Shown: positions 34,163 through 45,898 of the stretch, piece after piece
How positions within the stretch are numbered: position 1 is the stretch's first letter
How the letters are laid out: the number at the start of each line of letters is the position of its first letter
Assembly (NCBI GenBank): GCA_946800325.1
Contig: OX326960.1
Location: forward strand, 38,695,842 to 38,759,841
Reading direction: 5' to 3'
DNA length: 64,000 bases
Source: Luzula sylvatica
Lineage: Eukaryota > Streptophyta > Magnoliopsida > Poales > Juncaceae
Notes under the pieces: model-generated
The model's input: only the letters and a program-made list of their open reading frames with translations
What the model was told of the DNA's origin: nothing
Databases searched by the model: none
Translations under genes and position numbers: made by a program

Positions 34163-34176
34163 CTATATTTATAGCT
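34163..34176 (-). promoter_or_regulatory. Probable TATA box of the RLCK gene
   Basis: On the minus strand the sequence CTATAAATATAG lies about 45 bases upstream of the RLCK start codon. A TATA box this close implies a short 5' leader of about 20 bases. Confidence 0.5.
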
Positions 34177-34617
34177 GCAATGAAGCCTAACCAAATGTTT
34201 ACAATTAATTAAACAAATTCGAGATCTTTAGTGCCGGTTTCTAGTGAGGCAGGTTTACGAGAGAAAAAATGTAGATAAGAGAAAAAAAAAATGAAAAATG
34301 TGAATAAACATGGTTTACAAAATATTTGGTTAACTCAACCAAAGATAGTTGTTGATGATGTTTATTTTGTTTAAGAGGCAATTTTATGGGCTAATTTATC
34401 GATCAAATATTTCTTACAGAAATGTGGTTCATAATTTGTTAACTATGTATCATATTAACGAAACCAGTTTCAAAAGAATGCAAATTGGTACGAATTAGCG
34501 GAGTGGCCATCATAGACGTCAATGCGATTATCCAAAAAAATATTTTTCTATTTTTTTTCTTTCTCTTCTGTTTATAAATCATAATCAACCATTTTGTTAT
34601 CGTTCCGTCTTTGTTGA
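34177..34617. other. Upstream region of RLCK; no gene seen
   Basis: AT-rich DNA between the RLCK promoter and the hAT element. No ORFs with domain content. Confidence 0.4.
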
Positions 34618-35846
34618 CTACTAACCAGACCCGGTCCTGAGTTTTCGGATGCCTCTGACATGTAGTTACGATAATCTAAAATTACGAAATTATATCATAT
34701 AATAATTAAAAATATTTTTAAGTTTAGAACTAAATAAATATTCATAAAATTAAAGTCAAAATATTACAAACAAATACAGAATTATTAAATACAAACAAAT
34801 ACTCAAACTCAAACTAAATACACAAATTAGGGATGTCTTAAATTTTGAAACTAACAGTAGAGAACAAATTGATACAAATTGATACAAATACTCAAAACTA
34901 AATACACAAACACCACATTTGTGCCGACAGTCAGATAACCAATTGATACCATTAAATACATACTTATTAAACTAAATAATATCAGCAAATTACTCGGAGA
35001 ACAAACATAAATTAAATACACACACACACACCATTTGTGCCGACAGTACATTTTACAATTTTCAGCAAATTAAACATAGAACAAACTAAAATCAGCAAAT
35101 TGGCACAAATTAAACACAAATTTTACAATTTTTCAACAAATTAAACACAAATTGACCCACAACTCGAACTCAATTTAAATACTCAAACTCAAATTCAACT
35201 CACATTGACCCAGAGCTCGAACTTAATATACAAATCATACTCGAACTCAAATTTAATACAATTTGAAGCAAATTAAACTAACTCAAATCGATTATACCTT
35301 CAATTCTTGAACTCTGAAACTACCACTAGCAATATCGAGTAGTTGTTGGAAGAAACGACCTTCAATTCTTGAACTCTTGAACTCAGTTTGCAGTAAAAAT
35401 TAGTAGTTGTTCGAAGAAATACTCGAAACACCAACACCAGAAAAATCCCCAAGCTGCTGCTGCATATTCTTTCTTCGCTTCTTTAGGAGACGAGAATAGG
35501 ACTAGCCACTAGGAGAAATCGAGTTTCGAGGAGACAAACGGCGAACAGTACAGCAGAGAAGAGCTATCACCATCATTCGCGTCGCTAGGTACGGCAGAGA
35601 AGAGCTATCAGCTACGATACGACCTAGGTTAACCTACTACGATCGTAACGAGAGAGAGAGAGAGAGAGAGAGAGGCACGGTCCGCACGGACCTGTATTAA
35701 CCTTAACGGAGCTGGTGTGGGTTTGTGTTGTGGGTTTAATTTATTGATATTATTGGTATTATTGATATTATTGGAGGCCTATTTTTTTTGGAGGCCCGTG
35801 GCCTGGGCCAACTGGGCCAAAGACCAGGCCCGGCCCCGCTACTAAC
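34618..35846. mobile_element. hAT-type element (34626-35838, 1213 bp) with 8-bp TSD
   Basis: CTACTAAC at 34618-34625 is repeated exactly at 35839-35846. The ends CAGACCCGGTCCTGAG and, inverted, CGGGGCCGGGCCTGG share 11 of 16 positions. They match the 'CAGGGCCGGCCC' end type of the element at 45907. The interior is degenerate (ACAAATTAAACACAAA-like repeats, a (GA)n run at about 35651-35674) and has no intact transposase. Confidence 0.8.
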
Positions 35847-36745
35847 AAGAACATAAATTCAATATCTTGAAGTTTGAACATGTACACAAAAATAAAACCA
35901 TGCCATAAACATGCAATTAAGTTGCAGGATATTGATTAGCCTAATTAAGTTGCAGGATATTTATTAACAAAGAGCCAAAAGGACCAAAATATCCGAGAGG
36001 TTATGTATAGAGCCGACAAAATATAACCCGACCTGTCCAAATCCGAACCCGAACCGAACCGAAAAATATTGAAAAATCAACGATCCTAAATCGAAACCGG
36101 AATCGAACCGAACCCGAATGACTCGAAACCGAACGACCCGAATTGAGCCGAGACCGAATTGACCATAAACTGAATGACCCGGAAACCAAATTTTCGAAAA
36201 TTCGTATGACCCGAACGATATATTACAAAAAATAAAAATATTATATGTTATTGCTACAATGTGTCGAATAGCATAATAGTATAATCACACTAAAAATGTT
36301 GTTAGAATCTTCAAAAAAATCGTATCAGATTATTTTTTAGATTTTAATACGAAGTACAAACCAACTGTCCGAATAAAATATGAATGACCAAAATTATATA
36401 TCTATTTTATCAAATCTTGAATTGATTCAATATCGAAAACTAAATGTTCTAAAACCCGCATGCCTAGAAAAGTAAATTTTCAGAAACCCAGACGGCCCGA
36501 AAATTAAATTTTTCGAAAATCGAACAACCCGAAAACTAAATTTTTCGAAACCCGAACGACCCGATAACCAAAATGATCCGGAACCGGATGATACGAAACC
36601 GAACGATACGAAAACCGAGAAACCGAATGACCCGCAAATCGAAATAACCCGAACCCGAAACAACCAAACTCGAAACCGACCCGCCCGCCCGATTCCCACT
36701 TATTAACGAATCTATTAAGGAATTAGAGATGGCAAACCCCCCCCC

Positions 36746-36776
<31 letters not shown>

Positions 36777-37453
36777 ACACACATAAATTTTCGAGCTGTA
36801 GCGTGCTTGTGTGTTTCTCTATATATAAAAAAGAATTAGTAAATGAAGAAGGCTCGGTGCTTCTCTATATATATGGTATTGTATTTTGTGATAAAATTAA
36901 AAATTTATGTATATTTTTTAAATTATCGTCCCACGTTAATATGGCGTAAAATCCGCCATTGTTGCCCCCCTCTAGTTATTGTTTATGGAGTATGGCAAAG
37001 GCAATACTCATGCAATAGCCAAGAAACATTACACGATTTGGACCAGCAACAGAATTGTACAATGGCCCATCCCTGACTCCCTAACGGCTATATGATGATA
37101 CATGGACCACATCACAATGCATTTAATTATCATAGGTAAACAAATATGGCCTGTTATCTTGCAATTATATGGCCCACTAAAACATACGTAAGGTACTAAA
37201 CTGAAGTTAATTCTTGTCTACTTTTGTATCAACAAGAAATTGCAATCTGGAAGAAAAATAATTCAAGCAAATGAATCAATCAATCAATGAGAACAAATGA
37301 ATAATACAGGCATACTTAGTTATTATTACTTATTAGAAAACATCAATTCTATATATATATATGTATACATTCTACAATCTATTTTACCAAACTAAAGAAA
37401 ATGGATTCTTTTATCCAAAAAAGAAAGAAAAAGAAACAAAATGGATTCACAGT
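35847..37453. repeat. Intergenic with CCGAA-rich repeat remnants (about 36001-36690)
   Basis: About 36001-36180 and 36470-36690 are dense in AACCCGAA, CGACCCGAA and AAACCGAA, like the subterminal repeats of hAT-type MITEs. The sequence ATTAGAGATGGCAAAC at 36722 resembles a hAT terminus, but no partner end or duplication is seen. The Arg/Phe/Ser ORFs here come from the repeat. No gene is recognisable. Confidence 0.5.
36737..36782. repeat. Poly(C) followed by (CA)n
   Basis: A run of 26 C residues (36737-36762) passes directly into about ten AC repeats. The same composite occurs at 49665. Confidence 0.9.
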
Positions 37454-39885
37454 TCACACTATCTCCTCTCCTAAGCCGCCGCCGCCACCACCTCTAAGAG
37501 TACTCCTCAAAGAAGATGAAGAGGAAGAACTCGAGGACGATAAATTAAGCCCAACAAGGGCATTATAATCTGAAACACTATCTTGTAAATTCAATAACAA
37601 TTGATGATTCATGCTAAAACTCATCGACGGTCTTGTTGTGGGCACAAAAGGTGGATCCGCCTCTCCGCTGAGCATTTGCACCACTGCCCTCATCCCGGGT
37701 CTCATACCCGGATCCGGGCTCGAACAAGCCAACCCGATCAGTAGTACTCGTCTCATTTCCGCCTCGTCATAGTCGCCTTCTAATCTCCTATCGTTGACCA
37801 AATTAAAAATCGTATCAACATGTGATTTAGTTTATTCGAAAAGTTGCTTTCACTCATTAAATATTTAAATTGTTACCTATCGACGGCATTGAGGATTCTT
37901 CCTTCGCTATACAGCCGCCAGACCCATTCAGCCAGATTACTATTTTTCTGGCTGTCAATGGGTCTGCGGCCGCTAACGACCTCCAAAATAACCGCGCCGA
38001 AGCTAAATGTATCTGTTTTATCTGTTGCCCGTCCCGTTTGAAGATATTCCGGAGCTAGGTAACCCATGGTGCCAGCTGTCACCGTGGCGTCTGGGGACTT
38101 ATCGTGCTCGGTTTGACGTGCCAGACCGAAATCCCCTAGACGTGCATGGTAGTCCTCGTCTAGCATCACATTGCTCGACTTTACATCCCTATGGATCACC
38201 TAGTTTTGTCCAAGGAAACATTATTATGAGTTTTTTATCATAATTAAAAATAATATGATTATCTAGAGTCATTATTATCAATCATTTATCATTATTAAAA
38301 AATAAAATGATTATCTGGCTTCATTTATTAAAAAATAAATGATTACCTGTCTTTCACATTCACGGTGGAGATAAGCGAGGGCAGAAGCGACACCAATTAG
38401 AATCCTCCGGCGATGTCGCCACATCAGCGGCGGCGCGTCAGGATCGAAAAGAGCCTTGTCGAGGCTTCCATGGAGCATATAATCATAAACAAGAAGAATC
38501 TCTCCTTTCTCGCAACACCACCCTTGAAGCCTCACGAGATTTCTATGCCTCAATCCAGCAATTATAGACAACTCCGATAAAAACTCGGCTCTTCCTTGCA
38601 CGCCTCCGCTCGAATTTGAGCTTGAATTTTGGATGCATCGTTTCACAGCCACTATCGCCCCTGTTTCTGCGATGATTCCTTTGTAAACCGTGCCGAATGC
38701 TCCGTGTCCAATTATGCGAGAGGAGTCGAATTGTCGAGTTGCGATACTTAGTTCGCGATACGTGAAAACTCTCGGGGCATTGATTATCTCTGACGCGGCC
38801 GTGAGTTCGTCGGTCTTTTTGCGGTATTTTGCTCGTCTGATAAATGTCCAGAGAGCAAATCCGGCGAAAGAGGCGAGGACGAATGCGCCAGCTGTCGCCG
38901 CCCCAGCGACAGCTCCGTGTGTCTGTTTGCTAGATGAATGGGCAGGTTCTGACGTGGCATTGCTCGGAGCAGAGGCAACCGAAACTGACCTGGTGGGGCC
39001 GAGTTGCAGTGGTGGTGGAGGAGTGAGAGGTAGCAATGGTGTGTTAATTGCGGTATCGGTATCGGAACCAGCTGGTGGTGGTGATACTGGAGATGGAGAG
39101 GTCGTATTCGAAGATGGGGAGGAAGAAGAGAAGCTCCACCATTCAATGCTGTGGATTTCAGTACTTGCCTGAGTAGAACCTGAGAAACCAACATACGCCA
39201 CGTCATCAACGTACTTACTTAGATCCAGTGGAAACGAGATGATCGAATCGGCTGGTCGGAGAGCAGAATAAGATATGAAAATCTGCAAAATTCCATTTTT
39301 AGTGTATTCAATCCAAGCATTTATCAACCGGCCCGATTTCAAATCGATTCCGGTGATCTCCAAATCGGCAACTTGGGCGGAAACCATGGTACCCAAATCA
39401 ACCCCAATATGATTCTCGTTTATATCTTCGAATTGTTCGTCCATCAGAGTATCGAATTCAACTGCGAAGTGAGAGCCCGATTCGGATGATGCATTTAAGA
39501 AGCCGAGATATGGACCAGGATCACCAATTGAGAGGTCATCAGGGGAGAGGATAAATGCGAGTCCACCACCAATGGAGGAAGGGTTGAGGGTTGTAATGGC
39601 GAAGGAGAAGAATGTTGAGAACGGCAACGCACTACGGGTTAACGGGTCAATGAGCGGTACCGGGTGGGAATAGAGAGCCCGTCCCGCTCCGGAGACCGGT
39701 ACCGGTAAATCCCGAGTAAGATGTATGCTCCCGTTTTTCAAATGTGCGTCGCCCAGTAATTTCAGACTGCCCAATGTGAGCGTACCGAAGTCGAATTTGG
39801 TACCAATCACCGGTACGAGTATGTTGTACAGCTGAAAGAGGAAAACTATACAGAAAAGGAATTTTGGGTTGGTTTCTTTAGCCAT
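37454..39885 (-). CDS. L-type lectin receptor kinase, LecRK-VIII type
   Basis: Exons 39885-38347, 38199-37877 and 37787-37454 join to 731 residues. A signal peptide comes first (MAKETNPKFLFCIVFLFQLY...), then a legume-lectin domain (about 27-250; FDFGTLTLGSLKLLGDA, FAVEFDT, NHIGVDLG). A Pro/Ser/Thr-rich stalk, a transmembrane helix (about 322-345, ending FIRRAKYRKK) and a kinase domain (about 385-660) follow. Kinase motifs: IGHGAFGTVYKG, VAVK, HRDVKSSN (Asp518), LGDFGLA, GYLAPEY. The lectin start and the C-terminal kinase wording match Arabidopsis LecRK-VIII.1/VIII.2 best, by memory. It is a plasma-membrane receptor. Ser- and Gly-runs near the C-terminus are unusual low-complexity additions. 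Introns in LecRK genes are uncommon; both here are short and phase-consistent. Confidence 0.93.
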
Positions 39886-42699
39886 TGTTACTACTAGTTT
39901 GAATTGTGGGTTGCCATTGATGGAATGAGTGAGAGAGACGAAGTTCCTAGTCTTCTTTTTTATTGATTTTTTACTTGAGATGGAAGGTAGGTGAAGGAGA
40001 AGACAGAGGAGAAAGAATCAAGACTGCAGTGTCAAGACAACTGTCTAGATTTTCGACACGTGGCCACTTACAACGGTAAAATAGCAAGGCATGGGCGATA
40101 AGGTGAACCTCCTCTCCAGTACTAATAAAACTGAGATGTCCCTACATGTATTAATGACTAAATGGAGATGATTATGTAATATAATTAACTGGGGATGGTA
40201 TGGTTGTTGTGGGAAAAGGGCACTAATTATTCTTTGAAATTGGCTTTATTTACGCATAATTATTGCATCTTTTTCGGATTCAGTGGAGCACAAATTGTAA
40301 AGAAATTAAATCTTCTTTTTGGACACCATTGCAAAAAAAAATAGAATAAAAAATAAATAAGACAATTATATTTTCTTTCAAAATACTATTTGTGCCAATA
40401 GATAAATGTAAAAATAAAGGAATTTTCAGACTGAGATGGTCTGTAATTTTCATGATCCAAAGCTTTGAATTTGATCAATAAACGAAAGCCTCTAAATTTC
40501 AAATGTAGTTTTGACTATATTAGCAGAAGATATGCATATAATATTATGTACAGTAAACATAAAGCAAGAAGATAGATAGACAAATATTTTTGTATTCTTC
40601 AAATAATGAAGCCATGTGAGTGACAATCTTCATAAATCTTGTTCTGGGGGTTTTCCAATAAAACCCTTAATTTGTTCAGATATTACAAATCATTTTGTAT
40701 TTTTAGCGTATTTCATTTTTATAAGAAATAAAGAAAAAGTTAGGGGGGTTTGGAAGAATTATCTATGTTATCTATAAAGCATTTCTTTATACCAACTTGT
40801 AAGTTGTACCTATGCTTTTCAGTGAGGGCCCAATACTTTTATCTTAATACAATCGACTCCAAAAAGAAAGAAAGAAAGAACGAAAGAAAGGAATGAAGAT
40901 TTGGGGTGAAATAAAAAGTGAAAAAAAAAAACTTTTATTGCAGTCACGGGAGAATGAATAATTGGCATGTATTATTACTGGCAAAGCTTGGTGGAATTCT
41001 GAGCTTCCCTGCTTTATTTCACACGAGAACTGCAGTTATTTTTGTACTACTGTTCTCCTTCATTTCGATTCTTGTTTTTTTACTTTGTTTTTAGAGATCG
41101 GTTCGGAATGTTGGATACCGAACCGAATCGATCGAAATCGATTTAATCGGTTTGGTTTTTCGGTTTATTTGATTTATTTCGGTTCAAAAAATAATATTGT
41201 TCGATTTATTTGGTTCGGTTCGATTTTGATGTTTTGAAAACTGATTAAACCGAACCGACCGAATAACATCCCATTTTTTATACATTTTAATATATTAATA
41301 TAAAAATATAAAAAATGATATAATAATCTTATAAATTAACATAATTATATTTTATTATATTTATTTATATTTTTTATAAATAAAATATTAATTTTTTTAT
41401 TAATTTTTTTTTATTTTAAACTATAATATCTCTTATTCGGTTCGGTTTTTAATCGGTTCAAAAATTAAAGCAGTTCGATTCGATTTAAATCGATTTGCTT
41501 TAAACCGAACACCCCTAATTAACTGCTTCATAATCCCTACAAAAACTAAATAAATGCAAAGCAAATAAAAACTTTAAACAAACTAATACAAGACAAGTAG
41601 TGATGCATAGTCATAGATCAAAATCACAAACTTCACGTGGCAAATTAAGTGATTAACCATATAATCTACACCAATTATTTATACCTTGCCCTTTACAACA
41701 TTTATTTATTTATAATGGAAATTGATGTTATTTTATAGCTATTCAATTAAAAACCCTAAATATGTGCTGGATTTGTCACAAGTGCATGACTTCTGTCAAA
41801 GCCCATCTATTATGTCCTCGGAATTTTTCATCAGTATTCTAATTAATACAATTAATCAACGTGATGATTAATACGAAGCACATAACTAATAGTTAATTAA
41901 TATATAATTAACATATATATGAATTAATAGTTCTTAATTAATATCAATTAAGTGTTAATTTTATATAATGTGTTAATTAAAATATAGAGGATGTGGTGGG
42001 GAATTGTGGGGCCCAGTAAAATTTCCCAAAATTTTTTTATCTTCTAGTTCGTTGATCAAGTCAAGTCGATCGAGATTGAAATTGGGTTGGGATAATTGAC
42101 TGATTATAACTTATAAGCAAGGACTAGATTAGAAAATGTGTTTCATATGTTGGCAATGTTTCTTTTTTTATTTTTTATTTTTTTATAATAAATGGATAAG
42201 TCTCGTGTCCACTGTGTTGGCAATGTTACCGCAAAATACACTATAATGGCAATGTTCGGATATTTCTACAAAGTAAAATATCTTAAATAGTTAAATTATA
42301 ACATTTGAACACTTATATATAATAATATATATAAAGCAATAATTTAATAATTGAAACCGCTTATTGCGTGAACGATGTTCTAAGAATCGGATTTATGACT
42401 GTATATCTCATTTGAACAAGCAATCGATTCGTTCCAAATGAGTATGTCTATAAGATGAATTTGGTGTGTAGTGATTAAATCTATTATTATTTCTAACATT
42501 TTTATGTTGTTTCATTTTCACACTTTTATCGTTGTTGTAGTTTCGGTACATAAAAACATTTTCTCGACTCACATTATTATTGTACTCCCAATTTTATTTT
42601 TTACCTTTAAATTTTCAAGAACCGGATTTATGACTGTTATTTTTTATTAAATCTTAGACATGTCTTGTCATTGGGTATTTGACCCTCCAAGATTTTGTC
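39886..42699. other. Intergenic; hAT-like remnant at about 41091-41517
   Basis: About 41091-41517 is bounded by TAGAGATCGGTTCGG and AACCGAACACCCCTA, with GGTTCGGTTT/AACCGAAC repeats in mirrored arms and an AT-rich middle. It looks like a MITE, but no target duplication matches. About 41860-42010 is AT-rich foldback-like sequence ending GATGTGGTGGGGAATTGTGGGG, similar to the MITE at 45438. The rest shows no gene. Confidence 0.5.
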
Positions 42700-43537
42700 C
42701 AATAAGGATGTGCTTTTAAGCGGGAATTGGTGATGAGATTTGAAGCGGCACAAGCATCAATGGTTCCGACATAGGAGCCTGTCAAAGGAGCATTTCTTGG
42801 ATATCCCGTTCAACGACATCCTCCATTGAGGGAGTTATCTCCGCCATGAGAGCCAAGTTCGCGATTTTCTTTTCGGAGTTGGAGTCCGAGTCGGAAGAAT
42901 CACTTGATGATTCCGAATCTCCCCAACCCCAACGACCCATTTTGGCCTTGTAGACATTTTTCTTCTTGTAATTCCTAGTCTTTTCCTTACCCTTGTCATC
43001 ACGACCCTTGTCGTCACGTCTCCTTTCGTGTCTCGAATCACGCTTCTTCATTTCCTTTCGTGCGTCATCAATTTTGTTTCATGGGGCGTGTTCGGGGTGA
43101 AGAGTCCAACACGTGTCGATAGTGTGAAACTTTTTATTGCATTCAAAGCAAAAACATTTCCAATTTTGGTGCTTTCGGTTGTCGTTGAACCGCCTTTCGT
43201 CTGTGATAACGGAAAGAGATCCAATTATATTAGTAGGAATTAAATTAAGGCATACATGTCTAAAGTCATGTTTGTCTCGATGCCATGACATAATTTTGGT
43301 GTATCGTTTGTTTCGGAGGTCGATACCATTATGACCTCATATCCTTTTTTCACCATCGATCTCAAACCTTGGAAAGTAAATACATTTTGCATTCATTTCT
43401 TCCAAAGGTTTCAATTCTTACCATCAAGTTTGTCGGGATAAGTGATTTGCATTATATTGTTTGCGAATTGGGTCATTTGATCGAAGACAAGTTGTCTAAT
43501 ACACAAAGTGGCAGTTAATATTCCTGCTCTGATACCA
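42700..43537 (-). pseudogene. Degenerate Ty1/copia gag region
   Basis: On the minus strand, after the primer-binding site at 43537, broken frames encode gag-like text: TYPDKLDGKN near the start, then a CCHC-like knuckle CFECNKKFHTIDTCW (43079-43291), then KKRDSRHERR and a Ser/Asp-rich segment with MAEITPSMEDVVERDIQEML (42782-43051). The frames do not join without shifts. It is the decayed gag of a copia-type element; pol and the second LTR are missing. Confidence 0.6.
43526..43537 (-). promoter_or_regulatory. Retroelement primer-binding site (initiator tRNA-Met type)
   Basis: On the minus strand TGGTATCAGAGC, the standard primer-binding site complementary to the 3' end of initiator tRNA-Met used by many plant copia elements. 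It lies two bases after the probable LTR end. Confidence 0.75.
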
Positions 43538-43539
43538 GT

Positions 43540-44865
43540 TGTTGTTTAATTTAGACCTAGAATGTGGGTGAATAGTCAATCCTAAGGTCTAATTTTCGCG
43601 TTAATGGAATGCTAATGGTAATTATGCGGAAGCTTAAGTAATTTAAAATATAGAAAGATAATACCAGAACATTTGACACATGATATTTGTAACGAAGTTC
43701 GGTAGGTGGTTGTTATGCATGTTTAACTCACCGTTTACTTGCTCAATCAACTGATTCGATTGTTTACAAGTACCTACGTCTCCAAGGATGCCTTGCCGTG
43801 TAGGCTCTCCATTGAATTTCCGAATCAACGATTACAAAGTTTGCCTAGATCGATTTACACGTTTCTATCGATCTATGACGGACTTTATAATAAAGAACTA
43901 ACATATTACAATTCTATAAATCAAACTCTACGTAATCGGTCAGGCGAGTTGGGAATCGTTTGTAGTGTGGAATCGAGAGATCCATCTTAGAACAAGGATT
44001 TGATTTAGAGAAATTAAGCTCAAGAATATTTGGCTAGTTTCTCTCTTTGATGTAGATGAAAACATTGTGAAACGGTTAGAGAGAAATACATAGACCCTTC
44101 ACATTACAGTTTTTCTGTATATATATTTCATTCGAACAGAATAAAGCTTTGGTTCGGACATAGCGAAAGTCAAACTAGCCATTGGAAGGAAATAATTGAA
44201 AAGCCGACACTTCCGTTCGAACGCAACACGATTTCGTTCGAACATAAGTTTTACTGTGTTTAGGTTGAGTTTACAACCTATTCCTCCGTTCGAACATTGA
44301 TTTGTTCGTTCCAACGGAGGATATGGTTCCGTTCGAACGGATTGGTGATTCCGTTCGAACGGAGCAATTGTTAATTTTGCTTTTGCAAACTCAAGTTTTG
44401 GGACAGTATTGCTTCCGTTCGAACGGTGGTGTATTCCGTTCGAACGGAAGGAGTTTTGTTTCCAGAACTCGCAACCTTTCCAATTTCAACGTTTCAAACA
44501 TATTTACTTTTCTAAATTTGAGCTTAACAATCTAAATTTAGTCTAGGGATACATATGATGTTATTTTTGTGAATGTATGATATCTCAACTTGCGGAAGTC
44601 TTCGACGTCTTGATTTTTCACTTGAACAAATATTTTCGTATTTATCTTTGGCCACCGTCTTGATTTCTTCAACGTCTTGAGTTTTCATTAGTGATTTTCA
44701 ATGTCTTGGTTCTTGTTCAACTATTCACTTTGCGTATGTGAGTATTTATCTTTTTTTATCTCGTTTACGAATTATATCTATTTCTTTTTTTTTATGAATG
44801 ACATTTAGCAAATTGATATGATCGATATTGTTTTGAAATAATCAAACCGAAAATTTAAAACAACA
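43540..44865 (-). mobile_element. Probable solo 5' LTR of the copia element (about 1.3 kb)
   Basis: On the plus strand the segment begins TGTTGTTTAATTT next to the primer-binding site and ends AAATTTAAAACAACA at 44865, so it has TG...CA ends inside a short inverted repeat, as LTRs do. The boundary far from the primer site is inferred only from this symmetry, because no second LTR exists in the window to compare. A cluster of CCGTTCGAACGG palindromes lies within it. Confidence 0.45.
44213..44447. repeat. Cluster of CCGTTCGAACGG palindromes
   Basis: Exact 12-base palindromes start at 44329, 44351, 44415 and 44436. Near-copies start at 44213, 44235, 44286 and 44307. Spacing is irregular (about 20-65 bases). 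The 12-mer is its own reverse complement, so each copy reads the same on both strands. Confidence 0.85.
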
Positions 44866-45437
44866 TAAATATGATTATCATGATAATTTCACATTATCGT
44901 AATTCATACACACCTTATGTGTTTCTTCTGATGTGTTTTTGTGTACATGTGAAATAAAAATTTATTTTGTTTATGAATTATTCAACATAATTAATTAACT
45001 TTGTTGTTGGTACACTGAATATAAAATGACCTTCATTGGGAAGGAATGTGTGATGTTTGAATATATCATCTATATTTGACACATTATCCTCTCAGTTTTC
45101 CATTATTCTATATGCTGCCCCATTCTTCCGAGGACACGACAATCAGAACGGACACTAAACATGCGAAGTCAAGAATCCATAGGGATTTCTTTTTTGCACT
45201 TTTGTATGGTTTTCTCTGTTCTCTTGTTTATCACAAAATGAGTAGTTTTCACAAAATTGTGGATACTTTGGGGTCTTCAAAGAAAATAAAAATGAGTAAT
45301 TTTGTTTGTATTTTTCGCACATAAGATAAGATCTAACCCCAGCAATATTGACAAAATGCGCATAGATAGATTATGATGATACATTGATACCCTACCAAGA
45401 ATAAATGAATAATAATAATAGAGGCCATATACTATAT
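44866..45437. other. Intergenic, no gene seen
   Basis: AT-rich. An 82-codon plus-strand ORF at 45076 has no recognisable domain or codon pattern, so I do not call it. Confidence 0.4.
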
Positions 45438-45877
45438 CCCCAATTTCCCCACAACATCATTTATATCCCTAATTAATGATTAAATAATATGATAATTAAT
45501 CAAATGACACTCCATTAATAATTAATTAATATTAATTAATTGCTAATCGGATGTCATTTTGTTAATGATCATGTTAATTAAATTAATTGATGATATAGAT
45601 GACGTGGTGGTAAAATGAGGAGTGCGGTTTCTCTGTGGCCGCACAGTGGCAGCCACTTGTGAAACCGCCGACGTGGCTTCGTTTTATTGGTAAAAACAAT
45701 GAATTTTGCACATAAACCCCTAATTTATATAAATTAACTGTCTAGGGGATTCCGAAAAAGTAGGGATTTATATGAAAAATATATTGTTTTGACCAATGAA
45801 ACGAAGCCACGTCGGCGGTTTCACAAGTGGCTGCCACTGTGCGGCCACAGAGAAACCGCACTCTAAAATGAGGGGGT
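45438..45877. mobile_element. AT-rich foldback MITE interrupted by a younger MITE
   Basis: CCCCAATTTCCCCACAACAT (about 45438) is inversely matched by GATGACGTGGTGGTAAAATGAG + GGGG at the other end, once the insert at 45620-45863 is removed. The interior is made of ATTAATTAAT-type palindromes. Similar sequences occur near 18.7 and 41.9 kb. Its own target duplication is not clear. Confidence 0.5.
45611..45872. mobile_element. Hairpin Mutator-type MITE (45620-45863) with 9-bp TSD
   Basis: A 244-bp element whose first 65 bases (GAGTGCGGTTTCTCTGTGGC...) are the perfect reverse complement of its last 65; pairing continues to about 80 bases with two mismatches. It is flanked by a perfect 9-bp duplication TAAAATGAG (45611-45619 and 45864-45872), the size made by Mutator-like transposases. 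Its arms are GC-rich against very AT-rich surroundings. It encodes no protein. RNA across it would fold into a long stable hairpin. Confidence 0.9.
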
Positions 45878-45898
45878 TTAACGGCATAATTATTCATA

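Noticed and set aside
36427..36784. Phe/Arg/Ser-rich and Gly-rich ORFs on the minus strand
   Set aside because: They are read from CCGAA-type repeats and a poly(C) run, with no domain.
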